Source: Maylandia zebra (Eukaryota; Chordata; Actinopteri; Cichliformes; Cichlidae). Taken from it: a stretch of DNA of 64,000 nucleotides. Shown piece after piece: positions 1 to 41,626 of this stretch. The translations under genes were made by a program, and so were the position numbers. Positions within the stretch are counted from its first letter, which is position 1. Every line of letters starts with the position of its first letter. Location: the NCBI RefSeq assembly GCF_041146795.1, contig NC_135170.1, positions 33,311,033 through 33,375,032 of the forward strand. The letters are read 5' to 3'. The notes below the pieces were generated by a model, which was not told the origin of the DNA, ran no database searches, and was given only the letters and a program-made list of their open reading frames with translations.

Positions 1-1618
1 AAAAATATAAATGTTAAAAATGAGAAAAGTAGAAGCAGTCATGTCCAAAAGAAGAGGAATCTAACGGTGTTTGAATGGTTTTTCTAAGTTGAACGGTTTT
101 GAAGGAGTTAGATGCCAAAAAACGTACGGAATATATAATAATAAAGATTTGAAGAACAATACTGTGAATGCTTTTCAAGCATTCACACTAATAAATACAG
201 GGAGGAATGGGAAAAGGAAACCACTGGGCTGGGAACATGCACGATAACACCTATAAAGCGCACTGCACTGTGTGCCGGCGCACTTTTTCCATAGGCATGC
301 TTCTAGTGGTGGGCACATGAAGAACATGAGGGGCGTGAAAGCTCGGGGAACCCTTAACCATTTTTTTGTCCACCAGGCCACGGCAGAAGCAGATATGGTA
401 TGTAAACACTGGTTTATTTTTTAAACCCTCTGGTTAAGGTTAATATGGGCATGTGCAGTGAATATCAGCGCTATGTGGCCAGAAGTGTGATAATATAATT
501 TATTTAGTGTAATAAACAACTGCAAGGATAGATGATTACAACAAATAGATCACTAATACATAAAAGTAATACATAGATTAATAATGATGATGAGTTATGA
601 TGCGTAATCATGGGAACAAGCGGGTTTACAAACAGGAGCAGCTGATTAGCATTAGAAAAGCTGAAATAATACCTCAACTGAAGCCAATTGTACTAAATGC
701 ACTATATGTGCACTGTTACAAGAATATTTTTGTTGTATTGCTTTCTATTAATTTATATAATTTTAAGTTAAGCAGGGCAGAGTTCTTTTAAAGAAAGATT
801 TACTTATATTCTCAAAAGTTAAGCATGACAGGCTTCTGTTTAAGAAGGAGACCTGTTTTACTGTGTTAATGTTGTCATTTTGAGCTAAAAATAAATGGCT
901 AAATGATCATTTGTTTCCCATATGGTCATATCACAAAGAATATGCATCTGCTTAAATCAAATTCAAGTCAAATGGTTAAAAAAATAATTTCACACACAAA
1001 AAAAAGAGCTACCACACTGGGAAGGGTGAAGACAACTGGGTTGCCCGGCCCTGGCCACGAGGTGTCCCTTATTTATTTTTCAGGGAGTTGGCAACCCTAT
1101 CAGGAACAAATGTAATCGCATGGCAGGATGCTGTAAAAGGACCAAACTTCAGCCAGGAGAACAACTGAGATAATCCATCCACAATACGAGGTTAGTCATT
1201 CATATACTGCTGCATGGGCTGGGCTGTAGTTACATCCTAAGGTTTTAAAAACTGAGCTTAAATAAATGATTAGTGGTAATAAAAGCCGAGGGAGGTCAAC
1301 AGTGATCACTGACTGTTTTAGGAGCTTTTTGAGATTAAATAGAAGAAAATACAAAACATTAAACATGTTAACAACACAAAAGCCATATTAAACACAGACT
1401 ACTTTAGGCCCGGAAGTAGGATTCGTCACATCATCACTTAACGACCGGATATGATGTTGACGAGACTGAATATACCTAACATGATATTCTCAGAAGCTCC
1501 ACCCGCCTGCCATGATTGAAGCATAAGAATAAGGCGAATAAGCAAAATATCCTCAAAACTGTGGCTGAACTACTTGAGCAAAGCCTAAGGATGAAAAAGT
1601 GGAGTTCCGCAACATCAC
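1..1618. other. Intron downstream of gene A exon 25 (no exon seen)
   Basis: This stretch lies on the 3' side of the last visible exon of minus-strand myosin gene A. A good donor (GT at 1617-1618 on the minus strand) opens an intron here, and no heptad-rich reading frame with splice borders follows down to base 1. The sequence is AT-rich with only short random frames. In gene B the matching intron is only about 70 bp, so this one (over 1.6 kb) is unusually long, or the tail of gene A is lost or rearranged. No other gene is visible here. Confidence 0.7.
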
Positions 1619-12875
<11,257 letters not shown>

Positions 12876-12957
12876 GATGATATCTGAATTTTTAAAAGAA
12901 AAAAGGAACGTCAGGAAATTAAAAATAGTTTGCGAGAGAATGACTGTATTTTCTCAC

Positions 12958-13170
12958 CCACCAGGTATCTAGACCCAGTTCAGTTAAAAATGACAGGGCA
13001 ACAAGTGATTAAAAAAACAAATGCAGTCCTGAGTCAGCACTGTTGACAGGGACCAGAAGAGTAGATGGATGGTTCCAGCAGGAGGTTGAAACTCCTTTTA
13101 TCGAGATGCTGCTGAAGCAAACCGGATGCTCCAAACTTGGCAATGTCACTCTGTCCAAATGTCAATCTCT
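12958..13170 (-). other. Predicted 5' untranslated exon of gene A
   Basis: The first coding exon of gene A extends eight bases 5' of the ATG (to 12883) and is preceded by a pyrimidine-rich acceptor. A matching donor (GTGAGA) lies 74 bp upstream, giving an untranslated exon from 12958 up to a start near 13170, about 25-30 bp below a TATA-like box. Gene B has the same architecture (75 bp intron just before the ATG), which is the main support. The transcription start is inferred, and a further upstream exon is possible. Confidence 0.45.
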
Positions 13171-13195
13171 CTGCATTATCGATCTCTGCTTGACA

Positions 13196-13317
13196 CTTAA
13201 ATATGGCACAGGATCTCGCTGTGGTAATAAGAACATGTCAGCAGCAGCAGGTGATGATCCTCAAGAACTATTTTTACATGCCTTCCATACTGTCGAGACC
13301 TGTCTCGGCTCCATCTG
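13196..13317 (-). promoter_or_regulatory. Predicted muscle promoter of gene A
   Basis: On the minus strand, in order toward the gene: an E-box CAGATG (13312-13317), a MEF2-like site GTAAAAATAG (13268-13277), an E-box CACCTG (13248-13253) and a TATA-like CATATTTAAG (around 13196-13205). A second MEF2-like string TTAAAAATAG lies on the plus strand at 12919-12928, inside the short leader intron. MEF2 and MyoD-type E-boxes with a TATA box are the usual grammar of sarcomeric myosin promoters. The sites are seen; their use is inferred. Confidence 0.45.
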
Positions 13318-14689
13318 CAGGACGCGCGTCACATTTAACGCATGATGAATCTCTTAATCGGGCTATTCAGCGTGACAGCTTTGATTTGGAGTGGGAGAAT
13401 TTGTCATTGTATTTATTAATGGGCATAAACCGGACATAAACATTGTCTGCATGATGTATTGTGACTTTCACGTTCATACTGGACTCAACGACCAGCTGCT
13501 CATTCACCTCCAAAGCACCTTGTTTGGATTAACTGGCTTAAAGTCAAGAGAGATTAAAGAACACTGTTATTTCTCCTTTTATCATATTTCATCACATTCC
13601 ATTCTTTTAAAGTACAGTCCATGCACGTGCATCAAAGAAGTGTAATCTATGATCTCAGTAGCACTGACCATCACATCTTCAATGTAAGACTAGCAAATAC
13701 TGATATATTCTAGCAAAAGGTCAAAAATATGGCTTTCTAAATGGTATATTATCTGTTTTTGCACTCTATCAGATTTACATGTGCCATTAATACATATAAA
13801 ATGCTTTTCAAAGGTTATCATGTCATTCTCGTCATGCCTGTTCAATGTTGTCACTTTGCATTCCAAAAACATTTTATTTATACCAGCGTATTTTTGCATA
13901 CTAGAGAACTGGAGAGCAAGGCGGGTTAATGCTTGTTATTTTTTATGCACTAAATAAAAGTTTATCAAGCATCACCTGATAGAAAAAACAGCTTATAATT
14001 AAAGAAAAAGTCAAACAAAAATGTAATTAATAACCCAGACACAATTATTATTGATTAATAATTAATAATAATTCTACATTTAAATCACTTTTGGATATAC
14101 CTTAATACAAACATATTGGCAGGCATTGGTTTCTGGGTCTAACTCAGTGGCACTATGCATTATGCTTAAATTATTCACATTTAGATGCTTCTTGGCCCAG
14201 ATGACTCCTAAAGTTGGTGACAGTCAGCCACCTTGGGGGAACGTGTCTGCTTTGTCTGCTTTGATTACAAGTTAACACATAACAGAGTTCAGTGAGTGCC
14301 TCACTGAAGGCCATGTGAACATCACAGGCGTATGGAAATACACGGTGACCGCTTTGTGCCACATTTAGACTAAGCATGGGAGAGTGTCTGTAATTTAATA
14401 TGTCGTCATATTAGAGGGAGAAGTGCACGGGAGCAGGTGTGAACAGCAGCTTGTCAGCTTGAAAATATATCACATCTACTCTCAAGCAGTATGGAAGAAT
14501 GTATGTTTACAGGCTTTGTAATAATAACAATAATAGCAAATTGAATTAACTGAAGTGTCAAATATGAACGCATAAATCTTTGTCTTATATAATTTAAATG
14601 AGGCATTTTTCTTGATTCATATTTATGGTGAGATGTTGCATTTTACTCTCCAGAAAGAGCCCATTTTGATTTTTAATGCATAATAGGAC

Positions 14690-15350
14690 CTAATAGTGGG
14701 TCCAAGGATCTCATCCCGATACCTCATGGCAGTGAGGGTGCTGTTGGAAGGCCTGCAGAGTCCCTCCATGGATTTACTTCCCCGACCGACATTGACCCAC
14801 CACCAAACCAGTCATGCCCAACAATGTTCTCCAGACCCAGCAGAGGCACCAGTTGTGGGCCTGCCAATTCTGGTATTCTATGGCAAATGCCAATCAGACT
14901 CCAAGTGCCAGGCAGTTAACACAAACCCAATACAGGATGTCAGACCCTCAGGCCACCCTCATGAAGTCTGCCTCTGATTGTCTGGTTAGAGACTTTCCCA
15001 CTGTGGCCTGCTGGAGGGTTAAGGGCTTCCTATGACCCTGTCCGGCTAAAGTAGCTGCCAGTTTTCTGGAATCTCCTCCGTGCTCTCAGGACTGCGCTGG
15101 AAGACACAGCAAACCTTCTTGCAATGACATCTGTGCAACCTTCGTAAGGTCTAGGTATTGCCTCGTGCTACCAGTAGTGGCATTGACAGGAAACCACTGA
15201 AAAAAGAATCAGAAAAGATCATGAGGGAATGGCCTCCACCTGTAAAACCATTCCTGTTTCTGTTCCTTCAGAGCACATGTTGCTAATTTCATTAACACCA
15301 AAGCAGCTGAAACTAATTAACACCCCCCTCAGCTACGTAACTGACCCGAT
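14690..15350 (-). pseudogene. Decayed Tc1/mariner (IS630)-type transposase element
   Basis: Minus-strand translations in different frames give pieces of a Tc1-like transposase: VSNQTIRGRLHEGGLRV followed by a stop (about 14946-14995, helix-turn-helix region), FGGGS (about 14800) and NSTLTAMRYRDEILGPT (about 14697-14747), which aligns with the RYRDEIL block between the catalytic aspartates. Stops and frameshifts separate the blocks and the C-terminal catalytic part is missing, so the copy is dead. The part above 15050 looks like the non-coding flank of the same element. Transposase identity is from family knowledge; the outer borders are approximate. Confidence 0.7.
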
Positions 15351-15809
15351 GCCACACAAAATGGCTTTCTTTCATTTTTTTAAGCAGTATATATTTTGGT
15401 CAAATTTCTCATCTCTGTGAATTTTAATGAAACGTATCCCACTGTTTCTCAGACCCTGAAAGAAAAATCACTGTTATTAAATGTTGATTTCGAAAACTCG
15501 CTCTCTATATAAAGTTTATTATGACAGTTATGAGGCCTCTCAACGCTTAGACCACAAACTGAAGTTTTTAATGATTAGTTTTTGTGTCTTTGTCATTGTT
15601 TTTTGTCTCTTTATGTTCTTGTTTTAAATATCTGTATAAACCTCTGAGTATCCAGCAACAGTTTTAAGCTGCTGCTCCTGTGCTCGAGGTGAATGAACAA
15701 TCCCACAGTGTGACTAAAATATTGATGAGCCGGTGGACACTCTTTGCCTCGTATGTCCACTTAGCATCCTGTTTCTGTCAGTGCAAACAAGTTGTCAGCT
15801 CTTCACGTT

Positions 15810-15831
15810 CTCCTCCTCCTCCTCCTCCTCT
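15810..15831. repeat. TCC trinucleotide microsatellite
   Basis: About seven TCC units on the plus strand in the spacer between the two myosin genes. Confidence 0.85.
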
Positions 15832-17149
15832 CTTGGAGGTTACCTTCAGCACTTGTATGTAACCCTCCTGCGCTCAAAGTCACACATGTGCAGCGGTAAT
15901 TCCAGCCCTGCTTCACACGGATTTCTACAAATGTCATGACCATAGCAGCTGCTGCTGGTCACTGCGGTGCTGACAGGAGGGGAAAAAGGTGGATTTTCGT
16001 GCGGCCAAATTAGCTGCTTTTCTGCAATGATTTTCAGGCCTGTGGCGTTCAGGGCTTTTATCTCAGCCCTCTGCTTTTCTGCTGTAGCTGTGAGCCGATA
16101 ATAATGTTACAGTTGAACTGGTGAGTGTCTGCAGTGCTAATGAGCAGCTTTTCAATACTGGCTGTGTGCATCGTTTTTTTTGTTGAAATCCTTAGCGTGG
16201 TAGCAGCAGCTGAGTGGGAACAGGCTGTTTTACTCCATTCATTTTGTCCAATCACTCTGTATGTTTTACTGTGAGCTGTTTGCATATTTTCTTCTATTTT
16301 GTTGTAACGTGTAAGTCTTGTTTTTAAGTTTAGTTTTGAACCCAGTAATGTTTTCCTGATTGTTGTCAGTAAGAAAAACAGAAATAAACAATGCGTTACT
16401 TTTATCATTTATTATTATTTTAACGGACTAAGCAACAGTTCATTAATACTTTAACTGTTTTATAATTTTACAAGGGAATATTTTATTTTCATTTCTTTGC
16501 TCATAGCCAGGGCAAAGCCAAGAGAGAGGCACAACCCAACACCTGGCCGCTCCTCTGGTCACTGCAGAAGTTTATCTGTACCAGTTTTATTCCCACATAT
16601 TGTTAATAAGTTCCATTTTTTAAATTGTGGACTGTCGTGTTCATTTCTGGGAGAAGATGAGCAAACTTGAAACATACGTTTTCAAAATATTTTAAACGGT
16701 TGAAGGTTAAAATCTCACAGCACCATGGACGTCCCTCTGCACTGTCACAGGCTGGATGGACAAAAGCGTGCCAACGTTTTTTAATACAATAAAAACAATA
16801 CATGAATGTGATTGGTTAAAAAGTTGAGGAGGAGCCGCAGTTTAGACTTGGCTCTCCCTTTGGTGATCAGTCTGGTGTCTTGCAAATGTTTCATCTCTGC
16901 TCCAATCACATGTCTTCTTCCTGCAAAAGGAAACTCCCTGTTGCTATGCAGTTTAGTCATTTTCCACAACAGCCTCACCCTGACTGTGCATGCATGTGGA
17001 TCCTGCTCCACACCCTACACAAAGCACAAATGTGTAAACTAAAGATAAAACCTGCAAGAAAAATAGTCTAAAAGTTCACCCCTTAAAATAAAAAAAAGTA
17101 TTTTATGGTTTATTAAATTTAGTTTCATTAAATTTTATTTATATAAAAT

Positions 17150-17620
17150 GTATTAAGGTTCTGTTTTAAGGTGCTTATTGTAAGGTAAGACCTACTATAA
17201 GCAGCACTTGGCAAAGTGGGAAGGAAGAACTTGGTTTTAAGCTGCTGAAGAGACGAGACGTGAACGTGTCAGTGCTGTTCCAGGGACTTCTGGTTTAGAC
17301 TTCCTCCTGACCCAGCCATCTTGTTTTCCCACCTGCTCCGGACAATCAGCTGGGAGAGAGCTAACGCTGGCTAAGCTACCTTTGCCTGCACCGAGTACAG
17401 GGGCCTGGCTAGCTACGGGATTTTCAAGGGTGTGGAGCCGGGTCTCCAGTTCAGTGAGTCTGGCCTCCAAAGCTGTAAACAGGTGACATTTATTACAAGT
17501 ATCATTGTACTTGTAATAAACTTCTAAACTTCTTACACACAGAGCAGGAAGTTGTAGGAGGGACAGGTGAAGAGGCCATGCTGCTAGCGAGTCAACTACA
17601 ACCTGAGCTAAGCTAGCGAA
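17150..17620 (-). mobile_element. Internally deleted LINE: 5' ORF1-like start joined to 3' tail
   Basis: On the minus strand an ATG at 17579 opens MASSPVPPTTSC. After a frame break, a coiled-coil-like piece (TALEARLTELETRLHTLENP) and a WVRRKSKP basic patch follow down to 17237. Directly after its stop comes the characteristic 3' tail of the same fish LINE (17150-17236: TTCCCACTTTGCCAAGTGCT and a copy of the AAGTCTTACCTTACAATA-like string). The whole endonuclease and reverse-transcriptase region is absent. The same family also supplies the relics at 39480-40460, 47331-47510 and 62870-62995. Confidence 0.6.
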
Positions 17621-17752
17621 TCCCTGAAGACACAGTGAGTGAATACTGTGATTCAGCAGAGAGTGTGCTTTGGATAAAAAGTGAAGATTACACTTTTAAA
17701 TAAGTCGTTATCTAAAAGTTTACATTAAATGGGCTACACAGATAAGCTACAC

Positions 17753-17921
17753 CAGGGGTGTCCAACTCCAGGCCTCAAGGTCCGGTGTCCTGCAGGTTTT
17801 AGACGTCACCCTGGGTCAGCACACCTGAATTAAACGATTAGCTCATTACCAGGCCTCTGGAGAACTTCAGGACATGCTGAGGAGGTAATCTGGCCCTTGA
17901 GGCTTGGAGTTGGACACCCCT
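17753..17921. mobile_element. Palindromic MITE, copy 1
   Basis: Begins CAGGGGTGTCCAACTCC and ends with its exact 17 bp reverse complement. The interior is also largely self-complementary (CAGGCCTCAAGG against CCCTTGAGGC), so the whole 169 bp can fold into one long hairpin. Two relatives lie at 36370-36745 and 36774-36989. Non-coding; a common teleost dispersed repeat. Confidence 0.8.
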
Positions 17922-19334
17922 GAGTTACACAAAACACCACATGCTTTTTAACAGGAACAGGAAGTGACAATGCACTGCAGATATTAGAGTGAGATCTGAT
18001 TGAAGATAGTCCACTTTAACGCAATTCAACAGGAGTGTTGCATTAATTGTTTTGGAATTGCAACCATTTGTAAAATAATATTAGCCATTTCTTGGCCAGA
18101 TGAAGCAGATTTAAAAACAAACAAACAAACAAAAATACAGAGTTGATTCCAAGTGTTTAATTCGCAATTAGTAACTGTTCACTCAAACAGTCCACATCCA
18201 GGAATGTACTGTCCAGTTCAGGAATACCAAGTGGCCCGAGAGAGCGCAGAAGTATTAAACATCCTGGTTTAACATCCTGGTTTTTCTTCTCACTGAAAAA
18301 CTGCAGTTATTATTTGATTTAAGGTACACTGTTGTGGTAAAAAAAATTAAATCTGTCTTTGTCCAAATACTTATGGACCTAACTGTGTATTTCTTTCCTA
18401 ACCACAGCATAAAAGCACTTAATGAGGACTCGGGAAACGAGAACGGCTTTGATGCCACAACAGATGTCGACACGTGTGTTTGCTATGCTCAAACTACAGC
18501 ATCCCAACGACAGACCATAAAGAGCTCATTTCAGATACCATGCGCTCGGTGTTATCACATGCAGATCATAAAAGAGAGAACCATCAGTGATAAATATTAC
18601 TTCATTTCCAAGATTGTAATTTTTAAATAAAAAAAAAATAATAATTTTGTAAACTGAACTGAAGTGTTTGTTCTGTTCATTTGTATTTCTGCTCCTGCCG
18701 GAGAGCCGATCCAGTGTGACTCCTGCCTTTATTAAGGCCTTCTATGACTGAGCTCAAATTAAGTCATTATGATTTTAAAAACAGCAGCAGACAGCACTAA
18801 CAGAAACTTAATGTCTCATAATCGTTATTTTTAAATAAACAACTTCATAAGAAGCTGATTTTATCACAGCAGCATAACCATCAGCGGGTTTATCAGTCTG
18901 TCAGCAAAGGTTCAAAACACATCAAGAGGTTATGGTGTGAAATGGAAAACACATTTTGTAAGCATGTCTGATGGGACGGGATGCTTTACCACCTTTCCTT
19001 TCGTAATATGTGGTCCAGTGTATCCTCTTTGAAAGCACTGGAGAACTGTTCCAGCTCATATTATTGCTCCCACGCACATACTTTCAGGTCACTTCACTCA
19101 GCTACAAACATTCCTGTGAAAAATTGACTTTTTGACTTCAGCTTATTTGTATTATAAGATTTTGCAGAATTAATTTGTTCTTTTTTTTTTGTTCAGATAA
19201 ATGTAAAAGTTGATTCTTAATCCCAATAAAAACACTTCAAAGTAATACAAAAGAAAATGCAACGATGCACTGTCACAAAGCTGAAAACAACCATTTGTTC
19301 AGGGGACTTTTTGGAAGTTGATGATTTCTATTTC

Positions 19335-38520
<19,186 letters not shown>

Positions 38521-38604
38521 TTTGTTGAGCTGAGCGATAAGGATGAAAAAAGAGTTTAAAAGTAAAGTGAAGATGACGAGAAATTTAAAAAATATGTTGC
38601 TTAC

Positions 38605-38725
38605 CTGAGTCAGAATTTCCAAAGAATGCTTGAATCCCAGAAGTTTTAGAGCCTTTAAATCATAAAAAATGACTGTACTGTCTGTACTGTTGTTAATTTT
38701 CCAATGGTGCACCACAGACACCTGA
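38605..38725 (-). other. Predicted 5' untranslated exon of gene B
   Basis: A strong donor (CTCAG|GTAAGC) at 38605 and a good pyrimidine-rich acceptor (CGCTCAG) at 38530 bracket a 75 bp intron. The coding exon then begins nine bases before the ATG at 38520. The exon start near 38725 is placed about 28 bp below a TATA box. Gene A shows the same arrangement, which supports both predictions. Confidence 0.6.
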
Positions 38726-38752
38726 CTAGACACCCTCACCAGACTTTGACAG

Positions 38753-38866
38753 CTTTTATAAGAGATGGTCGGGGGTTCTGCTTCATCTATATTTGGAGAT
38801 CTGGCTCTCATGCCACCTTGGATGAGCAAGTATGTCCATTTTGTACTTCAAACTGTCTATATATAG
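38753..38866 (-). promoter_or_regulatory. Predicted muscle promoter of gene B
   Basis: Minus-strand order: CTATATATAG (38857-38866), a perfect fit to the MEF2 consensus YTAWWWWTAR; CCAAATATAG (38787-38796), a CArG/SRF-like box with one mismatch; and TATAAAAG (38753-38760), a canonical TATA box. The spacing (about 100 bp from MEF2 to TATA) is normal for muscle structural genes. Sites are seen; function is inferred. Confidence 0.55.
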
Positions 38867-39479
38867 GTGTATTGTGTCACTTTTAAACTGTTTCAATTGT
38901 AATCCTTCAGACTTTCCATTAAAAAGCAATGAATGGCATGGACAACAGCTTTGGAAGCTTACTGTCCCAACATGGCAGGCCTAATTTTCTGGGATCAGGG
39001 AAGATTAGCTCTGTTGGGGCTTCGCTAAAACTCTGGAGAGCAGAGCCTGTCACACACACCACTCTATTGGGGCAGCTGGGATAGGTGGGCAACATTAGCG
39101 CATCGTCCTGGCTAACATGATTTACCATAAATCCATTTAAAATCCTTTGAGCAAGTTTCTATTAATGTGTCTCCATCCCCAAAGATAATATAGTGCAGAT
39201 ATGTGTGTTTGCGTTTATAGGATGTGACTGCAGTGTTAAGGCAGGACTTACTGGAAGCTTAGCTGACTGTTTTATCTTTGGATCCAGTGCTATTCAGACT
39301 TCCCCACAGAAAAGTCAGGATAATGTTGAGATTTCCTTAATTTGCTTGAGTCTTACAATTTTAACTTTGAGAAACTTGGATTATGATCTCAATAAATTTA
39401 ACTTAAAGAGTCAAATAAATGCTGTAAACATAACTTTAGTTAGATCGTGTGTTGAAGCAGGACAGAAGCTCGGCTAATT

Positions 39480-40460
39480 TACTGAGAAATGTTTAACTGA
39501 CAACTAATTCTGATTTGAAGAGTTTCAGTCGGGTTTCAGAATTCATCAAAGTTCAGAAACAGCATTAGTGAAGTAACAAAGTAGACTCATCTCTGTGCTT
39601 CTCCTGCTAGATCTCAGTGTTCAATACTTTTGGCCATAATATTTTATTACAGAGATTAGAGCATGTATTACTGCTCTGCAGTGTTTTGAGTCATATCTAC
39701 CTAATAGATCCAATTTAATCATGTAAATGGGGAATCTTCTTCACACACTACACTAAATTATGGAGTTCCACACGGTCCTGTTCTAGGACCAATTCTGTTT
39801 ACATTATACATGCATGCCATTAGGCAGTAGCATTAGAAGACAGCATAGTTGTTCACTGCTATGCAGATGACACCCAACTCTATCTACCTCTGAAGCCAGA
39901 TGGCACATACCAATTAGCTTGACTGCAGGAATGCCTTTAACACGTAAAGACCTGCTTCTAAAGTCAGATAAAACTGAGGTTATTGTATTTACCACTAAAA
40001 ATATTAATAACATGGTGTCCGACCAGAATAATAGTCTGAATGGCATTGCCTTGGCCTCCAGTAACACTGTGAGGACTCTTGGAGTCGTTTTCGTTCCCAG
40101 TTTCCATTCAGGAGACAGACACTCTCTCTACTTTTAAGATTAGGCTTAAAACTTTGCTTTTGGATAAAACATGTAGTTAGGGCTGGATATGTGTTTCATC
40201 TTCACTCACCTTTTTAACTGTTTACACACAACTCTGCATTTAATGATTAGTTATTATTCATCTCTGGCTCTGCTCCAGAGTATGTGTTTTGTCTTGTCTC
40301 TGTCACCCCCCTACTGTTTCTGCTGGAGGTTTCTTCCTGTTAAAAGGGAGTTTTTTCTTCCCACTGTCGCCAAGTGCTTGTTCATTAGGTGTGTATGTTG
40401 TTTGATTGCTACTGCCTTCTCTCTTATACTTTTGGAATTTTATTTTTCATGATAAACTTT
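39480..40460 (+). pseudogene. Decayed LINE reverse-transcriptase relic with 3' tail
   Basis: Plus-strand pieces of a non-LTR reverse transcriptase in shifting frames: FQSGF (about 39525), LLDLS (about 39606), a YGVPHGPVLGPILFTLYMHA block (about 39760-39815), then AMQMTPNSI, a frameshifted remnant of the catalytic YADD region (about 39860), and LLLKSDKTEVIVFTTKN with ASSNTVRTLGVVF (about 39955-40090). The tail at 40315-40375 (TTCTTCCTGTTAAAAGGGAG then AAGTGCTTGTTCA) is the family's conserved 3' end. Internal deletions shorten the domain; not functional. Confidence 0.8.
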
Positions 40461-40734
40461 CTGGACATACCTTCTTGGTCTGCAAAGTGAAGTCAAAGCA
40501 GAAGTGCCTTAAACCTGCTTTTTTTTTTTTAATGATCAGCAAGAGGAGGCTCCTCTGCCTGTGTAATAGTCAACTGCTTTAAGATCTCAGTCAACACTTC
40601 CCCCCCAAAGTTTATGGGCCCACTCACTTGTTTAAAGTCATAATGAATACAATATGAAGATGGTACTTTCAGCTGCTCCCTTATTTCCCAGGGGCTGGAT
40701 CTGCATGTTTGATTTGGCACCAGTTTCATGGAGA

Positions 40735-40835
40735 ATGCCCTTCCTCACACAGCCCTCCGTTTATCAGGGCTCAGGACTGGCACTAGGAATAGACAGGCCT
40801 GTGAGCCCCTGATGCTGGCTCCAGGTAGCTTTCAC
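40735..40835 (-). repeat. Dispersed repeat fragment
   Basis: GCCCTTCCTCACACAGCCCT, then TTTATCAGGGCTCAGGACTGGCA, resembles a short block found in many teleost introns (GATGCCCTTCCTGAC-type repeat). Only a fragment; the class is not certain. Confidence 0.45.
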
Positions 40836-41626
40836 ATTTAAAGTGAATGTGATGATACCATGGAGCTGATGCTAAATTTAATATGAAAGTCATTTAGTAA
40901 ATTACAGTTGTTATTATTATGTCAGAAAGCGGGATAAATCAGGATATGCTAGTTAGCTAACAATAGGTCAATCAGAAGTCATTAGCTGATGAGCATGAGG
41001 TGTTTCTTGTATTTTTAATCAGATTCACTTTCATCATATCATGTCCAGTTTCAAGAAAACAAGATGGAGATGGAAAAATGCAAATCTGAGGCTCCAAAAC
41101 AGAACTACAGCCCACAATTTCATACAAATAAAACTGGGACATTTTTTAACTTCAGACTGTGGGTCAATATTTGATTAAGCCACCTTAGAAATGATAAAAG
41201 AATGTTCACTGTAATTTCATGGATTAATAATGCATTTACAGACAAATAATAGTGATGTACTTGCTAGTTTCCTCTTGTAATAAACATGCATTTTAAGCAT
41301 TATGACAACAGCAAACTGTAACATATGCTTCATAAACAAATGGCCCTCTCAACTCTTGCATTCCATTTGAGGGTAAATTCCGCCTGATGGATTGAACTTT
41401 GACTTTTTATAATTACTCCTTCTCACAGCAGAGGAAATGATATGGTAATACTGAGAAAGAATATCCGTGTGATATGGGCATTTTGTCTGGGAGTGCATCA
41501 CAGACAGTCTAATTGGCGCTGATTTAATAGCCTCCTAATGTCACTTGAAGGTCTGGCAACAGCTGTGATTATAATTGGTTTTGGGAAGACAAGCGTGGGC
41601 CTAACAGGCAAAGGGACTTACACTAT

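Larger units (their letters stand above)
13320..19334. other. Intergenic region between myosin genes A and B
   Basis: About 6 kb with no supported gene. It holds a decayed Tc1/mariner-type element (14690-15350), a short TCC repeat (15810-15831), an internally deleted LINE (17150-17620) and a palindromic MITE (17753-17921). The sections 13320-14690, 15830-17150 and 17930-19334 show only AT-rich unique-looking DNA. Gene B's 3' untranslated region must start at 19334, but its poly(A) site was not fixed; an AATAAA on the minus strand at 18728-18733 is one candidate. Confidence 0.7.
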
